64,000 nt of DNA from Branchiostoma lanceolatum (lineage: Eukaryota > Chordata > Leptocardii > Amphioxiformes > Branchiostomatidae): NCBI RefSeq assembly GCF_035083965.1, contig NC_089722.1, positions 39,231,958 to 39,295,957 of the forward strand, written 5' to 3'. A program made the position numbers and the translations under genes. The notes below the pieces were generated by a model. That model saw only the letters and a program-made list of their open reading frames with translations. It was not told where the DNA came from and did not search any database. This document shows, piece by piece, positions 1-9,181 of the stretch; the first letter of the stretch is position 1, and the number at the start of each line of letters is the position of its first letter.

Positions 1-1209
1 TTTGAAAACATTACTTGCCACAAATTATTTTGTTGTGTCAAGGGCATTATTATATAATATCAAGGACAATATTATATAATATTCTTGGTTTTTGTTGTTG
101 CAATCCAAATAATTTGAAATCCAAATATTACCCTTGCATGCAGAAAAAACATTCATTGTGAGAAACCTCAGGCTTGTTACAATGTAAATTGTTGCCACAA
201 ACTACAGGGTTCTCATGTTTCACTTGAAAGGTTGAGCTAGACAGTGGCGGCGCCGAAGACAAAAAGGGGCGGGGCTAACAGAAGCTACATTAAAAATTCT
301 TGGAAAGCGCTGGCATTCTCTCTGTAGAGGAGTGATCTTTTTAAAAGCATTTTTAAGTGATAATAACGGTGACTATATTGCATTTCAATTTTATATATAG
401 ACTTTGATATTGAAATTCTGTTTGTAAAAATGTAAAACACATTTTTGACAAAGGCAAAGGAGTTTTATTTGTAGATAAAAAAAGTTGTTTCCCCTTCTTC
501 GAGGTGAGCTCTTCCATGCAAGAGAAACATTCCCACGCACAGCAGTGACAGTTTGTGCGTCTTTACTGTGGCGATTTTCGAAGGAGTAAATGTTCATGTT
601 TGCGGTAGGATTGAAACGTTTTGGTTTATTTTGGAAGTGATTATACAGTTTTTAATGCTAAGACACAATTTTTACGTGATGTTGTTTTGGGATTTTCAAA
701 GTTTTTGGGAAAGGCTGTATCTCACGTGAGTAGAGTAATTACATGCGTACTTGAAACACTGTGCGCCGCTGGCATATAACGTTACTTGTAATTTTTTTCT
801 GATCAGCGTGCTTTTGTTTACGATGTAAACAGAGACTGTCAAAGTTGTTTATATGAAAAATACATTCAAAACTTCAGTGTGCCGTCTTGTTTTCTCCTAA
901 TAACGACGTTTACGTTGTAGCGAGATCGACCGATATGTTAGTACCACCAGGATTTCACAAATGCCGGGTCATTGTAGCGGCGGGGAAATCCACGTCATTT
1001 GGTCGAAAAATAGCGAATTAGGAGCAAGAATACAGGGGAAATATGGGGAAAAAAACTGAAATTTTGATATAAGAGGGATCTCTGGTAAGCAAAGCCCCAA
1101 TGAATTTTCAAAAAAACAATAAACGTACTGTCCAAAATAAGAACGTACTGGGTGGATTTTGAGGCCGAAAAAAATAAACGTACCGGTACGTTTATTTGGG
1201 AGATGAGAG
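1..1209. repeat. Dispersed repeat, copy A (uninterrupted)
   Basis: This stretch matches 3390-5793 in the same order and orientation along its length. Shared blocks include the region near 50-165 and its partner near 3434-3545, the block near 300-420 and its partner near 3753-3862, and the block 840-1209 and its partner 5400-5793. The right end carries the self-complementary CGTACCGGTACG followed by TTTATTTGGGAGATGAGAG, and homology with copy B stops there. The left end may lie outside the window. No transposase is visible. It lies in an intron of, or beyond, the SHPRH part seen here. Confidence 0.75.
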
Positions 1210-1284
1210 TAGGTGAAAGGATATTCCTTCAGCCACAAGACCAACTGAGTTTTGTTTCTTCAACCTCTCTAATTTTGGTACATG

Positions 1285-1665
1285 TAAATTGCGAGGTCAA
1301 ACCTTAGCCTGGGTACCATGCTCTGTAGTAACCGCTGGCTCAATATTTTTGATTAACCTCTGCTGGCTCAAAAGCAGTTACTTACGGAGGATGGTACCCA
1401 GGCTAGTCAAAACTAGGCCCTTGAAACACTTTTATCACTTTTTTCCGTGCACTACTACTAAGGACCCATGTTGCAGAAGAACTGCGGTGTGCAACGATAA
1501 GTTGAAGTCCATTTTGATTAACCTCCGCTGGCTCAAAGCGGTTACTACAGAGGATGGTTACCCAGGCTAGTCATACCTTGGCCCCTGAAACCCCTTCGCT
1601 ACTTTTTTTGTGTGCACTACTAACTACTAACCACCCCTAGGCCTGTTGCAGAAGAACTGCGGCGT
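1285..1665. repeat. Short direct repeat with foldback arms
   Basis: Two diverged copies of about 200 bases lie side by side. Each contains a GATTAACCTC-GCTGGCTCAAA block, a GGATGGT-ACCCAGGCTAG block and a GTTGCAGAAGAACTGCGG block. Within the first copy, GCCTGGGTACCAT and ATGGTACCCAGGC face each other, so the unit can fold back. It looks like a small non-coding mobile repeat. Confidence 0.6.
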
Positions 1666-2133
1666 GCACCGTTAAAGGCAACCTAAGCAATATTAGGGTG
1701 TTGAAAGTCGTATTTTCAAAATTATCATTTATTTATTATTTAGGGATTTCTATCCATAGTAAGTTTGAATAACACTATCCCATTGCATATCGACCAAGAT
1801 GCGATGTCGTTGTGTGGTGGGATCTCATGGAAAATCTGAGCACTTGGAGGCCAGCCATTTATTTCAAATCTACCGAACATGCACAATTTTGACCGATTAG
1901 TCCTGAACGCTTTTGGACAATTAATCACGTGGTCATGTCTCAATGTACTCGGACATTGTGATGCCATGCAACCGGAGGTTACCGAAAATTGTTGACAGAA
2001 GACGTTTACGGCTGGATTCTGGGTTGATATGGGGAAGTAAATGTCAATTTCATACAGATTGCCTTATCCACAATATATACAGTTTTACCCCCTGAAATCG
2101 CTTAGGGCACCTTTAAGTTGAAATCCTTCATAC

Positions 2134-5100
2134 CTTGTGCCCTGCTTTCCCGCTGCAAGTCTGTCCCGTACTGTTCCATCTCCAACATCCACAGAACGGC
2201 CTCTTTTTGGTAAGGCCTCAGGGAGGGGACCAGCAGGTGATGCTGAGGGTCAAGGGTCAACGACCTGTCTTCACCCTGGTGCGCCTCTCTGACATGGCGG
2301 TACAGCCCCTCCACATCCTGTCTTTTCTTGTGGACCACATGGTAGCTCTCTGTGAAAACAGAAGATGACTTTGACTGCCAAACAAAAATTAACAAGTATT
2401 CAAAGCAAATTGGCCTAGTGGGTAGAGCACTGTCAGCTTTGCATGGAATTAGGCAGTGGTTTTGATTTCTTAACTGAGCTATACAACCAGAGATTCTAAA
2501 AGTGTGCATAACTGCTTTTCTGCTTAGCACCCAGCACTTGCGGGAAAGAGTAGATATGGGATAGTGCAGATCAGTGCTCTTAGGTCATCTGTGCATACAC
2601 ACCCATGGGCCATTATCAATTTGGCTATAGACTATGACAAAGATGGGTGTCATCCCGTACAGTATGATGTGGGAAGGACCTTTAACAATTCAGAAAATAC
2701 AGCCTTACAGCAAGGAGGTTTAACCTCCTCTCATCTCCCAAATAAACATACCCCCCGGAATAAACATACCCCCCGGACAAATCTTCAAAATCTAATAAAC
2801 GTACCCCCCGGAATAAACATACCCCCTGGAAAATGACCAAATTGACACATAAACTGTGTCCATGCTACTAATCCGTCCTCGGGAAAGGAGATGATAAGCA
2901 GGTAGGTTCTTTTTATTCGTTTATGCCTGATTTACTTATTGAGATTTACCACATTTGTGGAAAGATTGACATAACAGGTGACTATCACGTCAATCCTGAC
3001 TAGACTGTAAGGTTGATACACTCACACTGGGAAGGACCCCTGGCCTACTCTTTGTAACACTTAAATGTATAGAATGCAAAATTTTTGGAAAAATTGGGCA
3101 TAGGTTCCCCGCTATGACCCCTAACCGGGGGCCAACGGTGCTTTCAATTTTCAACAAGTGAAAGTGTACATGATACATGCATTTCCTACTTGGAAATTGA
3201 AGCAAGTGATCAAGGAAAATTGTATTAAGTGACATCATCAAACACAAGTAGTCACCAAACTTCTCAATTCACTTCACACCTTTTTTCAGATATGTATCAA
3301 CATCTAGAACTTGAACAGAAAATTACAATATCCTGAATATATGCTCAGTGAAAGTATTACTTATTTGTAAAAGCCATACAGAAAAGGAGGAACTTGCCAT
3401 TATTGTGTCATGCATTGCATATAGAACAAAATCACATTATTACATAATGTTAAGGATATCATATATTGTCCTTGGTTCAGTGTTGTTGCAATCCAAATAA
3501 TTTCAAATCCAAAAATCACCCTTGTATGTAGAAAAAAACTTTCATTTTGAGAGACTAAATTGTCAACAAATTTGTTAATTAGATGCCTATCAGGCCAGGC
3601 CCTGTACAATGTTGCAACATGGACGGAGGTTTGGTGGCAACAAACCACAGGGTTCTCATGTTACACATCAAAGGCCCTGTGAAAGGGTGAGCCAGACAGT
3701 AGCCATGGTAGCGGCACCAACACAGTAAGGGGCGGGGCTTACACACAAAATTCTTGGAAAGTCTGGCACTCTCTCTGTAGAGGAGTGATCTTTTTAAAAG
3801 CATTTTTATGTGATAATAACGGTGACTAGATTGCAATCTAATTTTGTGTATAGACTTTACTATAGAAAATAATTTTTGTTAAATTGTCATGCACATTTCT
3901 GACTGAGGCAAAGGAGTTTTGTTTATAGATAAAAAAAAATTGTTTCCCCTTCTTCGAGCATGGGCAGTAGGCCTCAGCTCCGCGGACTCAAAACAATAGC
4001 GAGTTTGTCTTCCCCGCTGAGCAGTTGCGTAAGACATCCTACCCCATAGTTATGCAAATACTCCCGACGGCCCCCCGTCGTCCAATGTGAGACAGCCGCT
4101 CGGAGGAGCTAACTTCAAAATATCTAAGGGTACGAAATCAGCACTCCTGGTCTCCGTTACCATAAGGGGTGTCTTCGATCTTTCGGGGGCCAATCCGGAC
4201 CTATTACTGTCCATTGCAGTCCCCATTTTGCAACGTAACAAAGTAACAGGATGCTCACAAAAGATGTGTTACACTGAAGATACGTCATAGTCGTTTTAAT
4301 GGAAGGTTTAGCACGTTTATCGTATGATTTTAGCTGGTAAATCTGGCTAGAATTACGATATCTAGTGAGTTACATAAGAAGCAAATAGGAACGCATGTAC
4401 AATGCTGGTAGACAAATATATGATGAATAAGATATCTATGTTCACAATCCTGGCATTTCCAACGCTTATCATAATGATAGCTTAGTTAATAGCGGTGTCG
4501 AAACCCCTTGCGTGCATGGCACCGGCCTGGTCCAATCTGCCGGCCATGATGTCATTGTTCCGTGAACAGCGGTGCCGTGCATACTGCCGGTAACGCCGCC
4601 CAAAAATCCTTCTTTTCCCGACATGACCGTAACGGTCATGTCGGGAAAAGAAGGATTTTTGGGCGTTACAAAATGCCTCGTATCGTCCTTTGTCATCGGT
4701 TTTTTATCAACTAGGTGTTTTCCATGGGTAAATAGGACACCAAACATGAGAATCACCACCAAGCCAAGTGCCTGAGTCGAAGGAATTAGCAGAAAATTAG
4801 GTTGTTTGAAATGAGGTTTCGTACCTATCGCTCATTCCTCGCTCCGCTCGGAATTCGCTCTTGGCGCCTGCGGCGCCACGGGGCGCGCCCTTCGGGCGCG
4901 CTTCGGGGGCGCGCGCTTCCGGCGGAATTCGGGCGAGGGCGGCTTTCGGGTAAGTTCGGGATCCGCGCGCCCTTTGGGCGCGCTTCGGGCGAGGGCGGCT
5001 TTCGGGCCTATCAAACTCTTCGGGCCTATCAAACTCTCCTTCCGAGGCCTACAGCCTATGCTTCGAGGTGAGCTCTTCCTTGCATGAGAAACATTCCCAC

Positions 5101-6888
5101 GGACTATCACTACCGTGCGTCTTTACTGTGGCGATTTACGAAGGACTAAATGTAACGTTACATGTTTGTGGTAGGATTGAAATGTTCTAATATATTTTTG
5201 AAGTGATTATACAGTTTCTAATGCTAAGACACAATTTTACAAGGTGTTGTTTGTAGCTTTTCAAAGTTTTTGGGAAAGGCTATTTTAACCTCCTTGATCT
5301 CACGTGAGTAATGTTAACGTTACATGTGTATATGAACGTTACTTGAAACATTGTGTGCCGCTGGCATATACATGTAATTTATTTTCTGATCAGCGTGCTT
5401 TGGTTTACGATCTAAACAGAGACTGTCAAAGTTATTTATATGAAAAATACATTTGAAAACTTCAGTGTACCGTCTTATTTTCTCCTATTAAACAACGTTA
5501 ATTTGTAGCGAGATCGACCGATATGTTAGTACCGCCAGGGTTTCACAAATGCTGGGTCATTGTAGCGGCGGGGAAGTCCACGCCGCTTGGTCAAAAAATA
5601 GCGATTTAGGAGCAAAAATATCGGGGAAATATGGGAAAAAAAAACTTTCGACATAAGGGGGATCTCTGGTCAGCAAAGCCCCGATGGATTTTCAAAAAAA
5701 CAATAAACGTACCGTCCAAAATAAGAACGTACTGGGTGGATTTTGAGGCTGAAAAAAATAAACGTACCGGTACGTTTATTTGGGAGATGAGAGTCCTTGC
5801 TTACAGGTACAAAAAGTATCGTAAGAAAAACTTTTGCTGGGTACTATATGCTGCCCAACGAATAAATGAAAATGAAGAATCAAACCAAATCATGCCAATG
5901 CTGAAAAAGAGAGGGAAAGCATCATACCTGGAATTGGTATTCCAAGAAAATATTCCATCAACTCCTGCAGCGTTCTGTTCAGCTTCCTGGACACACCTTT
6001 ACCTGTCAGACCCTCGCTCGCAAACTGCGGCCTGCTCAAGGCTTCCTCAAGGAGGTACAGCTGGAGTTCCAAGGTTCCTTGAAAAGGGTCATACCTTCTT
6101 AGTACCAGTCTTGCTGCCTTCTTCTTGTACATATGGGCTAAACCAGAAAGCATACTGACACCGATGGCGGTTGTTGCAAATACATGTATGTCTTGGTCAT
6201 CTTCCTCTAGGTCTGCACTGTCATTCGTGTGACCTTCAATTTCCTCAAGGTCGGGCAGAGATTCAAGATGGAGGACGTGCTTTTCCGTGTGTTCAAAGAT
6301 GTACAGAACAGGAGATGCCTTTGGATGCAGGACTTTGGGCAGGTTTCCTGAGCCATCAATGGAGAACAAGTTGAGAACAATGGTCCCCAGGCTGCAGTGC
6401 CATTTGGCATCATCAACAGAGTCAAACAAAGTCAGGAAGAAGTCGTAGCCGTCGGCTGGATCTGCGGAAACTGTGCCGTTTGTGGCACTACCAACGCTTG
6501 AGTCAGTTATTCCGTCCATGAACGATTCAACAGCAGGTGGACTCGACCCAATGTCAATTTCAACGACAGAGAACTCGTCGAAATGAACAGACTTTGCTCC
6601 GTGGGCAACATCCAGCACTTCACTTCCAAGGGATTGGTCAGCATGTAGGCCATTTGATTGGTCAGTAGTATTCAAAGACTCAAGGAAGCCGTCTGATTGG
6701 CTGTTGGTTTGTCTGTGTTCTGTGGTGACCTGTGATGGTTCATGACTACTGCTCAGCCCGGCGACTGTCTGCCCAGCGTCTGTCGTGGCTGAGTTGTTGA
6801 CGAACATGTCCTGCATGTTCCACGCCAAGCACTGGCGTTTCTGTTCGTCCGCTTTCCGCGGAGCAGTCTGTTTCCTTTTACCTGGCAT
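2134..6888 (-). CDS. SHPRH: SHPRH, SNF2-family helicase and RING E3 ligase, N-terminal exons (partial)
   Basis: Two coding exons are visible: 5928-6888 (320 codons plus one base) and 2134-2349. The start ATG at 6888-6886 has an in-frame TGA four codons upstream. The N-terminus resembles human SHPRH, including KRQCLAWNMQD near residue 17. Exon 2 carries LRPYQKEAVLWML, the conserved entry to the SNF2 helicase domain. The exon 1 donor (CCAG|GTATGA) and exon 2 acceptor (TTTTCACAG) join in phase 1, giving IPIPESYHVV. The ATPase, linker-histone, PHD and RING parts must lie beyond the left edge. In known animals SHPRH is a nuclear ATPase and ubiquitin ligase that polyubiquitinates PCNA in damage tolerance. 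The exon 2 donor is placed at GTATGA; a weaker GTGCCC site lies 24 bases further on. The 3.6-kb intron holds a nested transposon. Confidence 0.9.
2728..2836. repeat. End fragment of the copy A/B repeat with short internal repeats
   Basis: CTCTCATCTCCCAAATAAAC is the reverse complement of the right end of copies A and B, so this looks like another terminus in opposite orientation. It is followed by four spaced units of AATAAACATACCCCCCGG type. It lies in SHPRH intron 1. Confidence 0.5.
3959..5060. mobile_element. Non-autonomous DNA transposon with TIRs and 7-bp target duplication
   Basis: The 1102-base insertion starts CATGGGCAGTAGGCCTC and ends in the complement of CATAGGCTGTAGGCCTC, so 15 of 17 terminal bases match. 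CTTCGAG occurs on both sides (3952-3958 and 5061-5067) but only once at the matching site in copy A, as expected of a target-site duplication. The interior has a long perfect palindrome (4597-4665) and a strikingly GC- and CpG-rich subterminal block at about 4830-5040, with repeated CTTTCGGG and GGGCGCGC words. No transposase reading frame is visible. The superfamily is unresolved; seven bases is not a common duplication length. Confidence 0.8.
4597..4665. repeat. Perfect palindrome inside the nested transposon
   Basis: Arms 4597-4630 and 4632-4665 pair perfectly over 34 bases with a single central base. Pairing continues outward after a small bulge. A folded strand would form a long uninterrupted hairpin. 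Confidence 0.9.
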
Positions 6889-6963
6889 TGTAATGGTTCA
6901 GCACCAGATTACCTGTTGTATAGAAATACACAATACATATATTTTAGATTACAAGCGTCTCAT

Positions 6964-6965
<2 letters not shown>

Positions 6966-7002
<37 letters not shown>

Positions 7003-7022
7003 TCTCTCTCATCTCTCTCTCA
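6966..7022. repeat. CT-rich microsatellite
   Basis: A nearly pure CT dinucleotide run with a few CATCTC interruptions, just upstream of the SHPRH start codon. On the gene strand it is a GA-rich tract in the likely promoter or 5' leader. Confidence 0.9.
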
Positions 7023-7180
7023 TCATATAATCAACATTATCATAACAGTGCAGTGCATTGTAGACAATTAGGAAATTTTCTAAACCTTTGTATGGTGGAC
7101 AGCAACTCTTTGATAGGATACTAATGTTGGTTTCACATTCAGCTTAGAACAGTTTGTTTGACAGTTTGTTTGAATCTTTG

Positions 7181-7510
7181 TTATCTCCATGAAAAATGGA
7201 GATATAGTTTTAGGTGTGTAGTCTGTGTGTGTGCGTGTGTGTTTGTTTCCAGACTATTGTAGTAAAGCATAACTCAAGATCCTCTCGATGGATTAAAATG
7301 ATATTTGGTCGGTGGGTAGGTGTTGGGAAGACATAGGTCAAGGTTGATTTTTTTTTTCATGAGAAGCTCAAATCGCCATACAGGCCACATTTCATTGAGG
7401 TCATGAAGGAAGAGGGAAGGGTTAGATGAAACATAGCAGAGATACACGATTACTACTAATGCTTTATTAAAGAATGGCCCATAGTCTAGGTCACAGTGGT
7501 TGATGATCAT
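7181..7510 (+). repeat. Dispersed repeat with ATCTCCAT hairpin and TG tract, copy 1
   Basis: It begins with TATCTCCATGAAAAATGGAG, a short hairpin, then a TG-rich tract, then a body reading ACTATTGTAGTAAAGCATAA. Related copies occur at 22285-22645, 24005-24240, 51265-51545 and 58883-59135. No protein is recognised. Confidence 0.7.
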
Positions 7511-7542
7511 GTAAACAGTCCAAGGTCTAGATCCATATTTCT

Positions 7543-7721
7543 ATAAGCCCATTCGTAGATTCGAGTACACATGTGCAGTGTCAAAGATGTAGGCCCCTGA
7601 AACGTAAACAAAACTCGCCTGAGCATTGTTATGTACAATGTCGAGATGACAACTGTTTACAAGCCAGGGGCCTTCACCTTTGACACTGCACATGCGTACT
7701 CGAATCGACGACTGGGCTTTT
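7543..7721. mobile_element. Short TIR element (ATAAGC family), copy 1
   Basis: Ends read ATAAGCCCATTCGTAGATTC and, inverted, near-complementary sequence up to GACTGGGCTTTT. The subterminal CAGTGTCAAAGATG-AGGCCC and GGGGCCTTCACCTTTGACAC blocks recur at 45841-46026 and 50383-50591. It is non-coding and MITE-like. Confidence 0.7.
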
Positions 7722-7985
7722 TTTTCTATTATTTCTTTTTTCAATAATCAGATGCTTTTTTCTTAGGTCCAACCATGGAAGAAATCAAGAAGTTAGAAAA
7801 TTATTTTATATATAAATGAAGAAATCTAATGCAGCCCACTGACTGTCAGAACGATAGGCATAATTTTTCCACGTTCTGCATAGTTCTATATGCATAAGAT
7901 TTGTTGACGTTCTAGTAGAACTTCTATGTTTTACACAAATCAACATTAATATTGCCCCCCCCCCACAACTTACAAAACGTGACCC

Positions 7986-8583
7986 AGTGCCCACACTACA
8001 CTTACTTCAAGATCATAAGATCCATTTGTGTACAACTTTCTGTAGCAGCAGAAAGCGAGCGAAGCATACTTACTAATATATTCAAATACCTGCGTTGTAA
8101 TCGGCAAAATAAATAAAGTTTAAATCCCTCAAAGCATAAACCTCCTTGCTCAAAGTTGTGACACAACTTCCGGAGTCGAAGCCGGCTGTTGACTACTGCG
8201 CAGGGCTTCTGCGCCACTTATTTAGTTTTGCATATGTAATGAGCCGACTGCGCATCACTTCTGCGCCGTTTGTTGATTCGAACCCAACCAGAAAGAAACA
8301 AAATCAGAAGGATCAGAGCGCCGTTGGGATTGTTGCCCAACATCGGTGTAATCCTCACACTATAACCCGAAGAGCCGCTGAATTACCGCATCTAAGGGTA
8401 GCAGACATCTTTTGGAAGTTGTTTGTGGAGATATTTCGGGTGACCGGTCGGTTTGTGTGACAGAAATCGTGCCCCGATCTCGAGGGGTCTTCGCCGGGGC
8501 CGGACTGATCATTTGATTCAAAATGGCGTGTGCTACTCTGAAACGGACTTACGAGTTGGACCCCTTGCATAGCCGCCCGTCCA
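7986..8583 (+). repeat. Tandem duplication, upstream copy of the akirin promoter and start
   Basis: This block is repeated immediately at 8584-9181 with an offset of 598 bases. I found no difference by eye. It ends inside the akirin first exon after the 21st codon. The junction has a two-base AG microhomology. Confidence 0.9.
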
Positions 8584-8714
8584 AGTGCCCACACTACACT
8601 TACTTCAAGATCATAAGATCCATTTGTGTACAACTTTCTGTAGCAGCAGAAAGCGAGCGAAGCATACTTACTAATATATTCAAATACCTGCGTTGTAATC
8701 GGCAAAATAAATAA
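8523..8714 (+). pseudogene. Truncated akirin start (decoy reading frame)
   Basis: The upstream duplicate contains the akirin ATG and first 21 codons (MACATLKRTYELDPLHSRPS...). The frame then runs into the start of the second duplicate and stops after 63 codons in total. The exon 1 splice donor is not included, so it cannot join the rest of akirin directly. If transcripts begin in the upstream copy, this frame would precede the true akirin ATG at 9121. Confidence 0.75.
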
Positions 8715-9181
8715 AGTTTAAATCCCTCAAAGCATAAACCTCCTTGCTCAAAGTTGTGACACAACTTCCGGAGTCGAAGCCGGCTGTTGACTACTGCGCA
8801 GGGCTTCTGCGCCACTTATTTAGTTTTGCATATGTAATGAGCCGACTGCGCATCACTTCTGCGCCGTTTGTTGATTCGAACCCAACCAGAAAGAAACAAA
8901 ATCAGAAGGATCAGAGCGCCGTTGGGATTGTTGCCCAACATCGGTGTAATCCTCACACTATAACCCGAAGAGCCGCTGAATTACCGCATCTAAGGGTAGC
9001 AGACATCTTTTGGAAGTTGTTTGTGGAGATATTTCGGGTGACCGGTCGGTTTGTGTGACAGAAATCGTGCCCCGATCTCGAGGGGTCTTCGCCGGGGCCG
9101 GACTGATCATTTGATTCAAAATGGCGTGTGCTACTCTGAAACGGACTTACGAGTTGGACCCCTTGCATAGCCGCCCGTCCA
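8584..9181 (+). repeat. Tandem duplication, downstream copy attached to functional akirin
   Basis: This is the second copy of 7986-8583. Here the block continues into the complete akirin exon 1. It includes the probable promoter and 5' leader and an in-frame TGA three codons before the ATG at 9121. Confidence 0.85.

Larger units (their letters stand above)
3390..5793. repeat. Dispersed repeat, copy B, split by a nested transposon
   Basis: This is the second copy of the repeat at 1-1209. The match runs from about 3390 to 3958, stops for 1102 bases, and resumes at 5061 up to 5793. It ends in the same CGTACCGGTACG palindrome and GGGAGATGAGAG terminus as copy A. Copy A therefore serves as an empty-site reference for the insertion. 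Confidence 0.75.
7023..7985. other. SHPRH-akirin intergenic interval
   Basis: No coding region is recognised. The interval holds a TG-containing dispersed repeat (7181-7510), a TIR element (7543-7721) and unremarkable AT-rich sequence. With the duplicated block that follows, it separates the divergent SHPRH and akirin start codons. Confidence 0.6.

Noticed and set aside
4802..5110. Overlapping open frames in the CpG-rich block
   Set aside because: They come from stop-poor GC-rich subterminal repeats of the nested transposon, with no recognisable protein.
5631..6158. Plus-strand frame of 175 codons
   Set aside because: It crosses from a repeat end into the antisense of SHPRH exon 1 and has no coding character.
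8146..9058. Two identical 104-codon plus-strand frames and two identical 71-codon minus-strand frames
   Set aside because: They are identical only because the akirin promoter block is duplicated; the peptides resemble nothing known.
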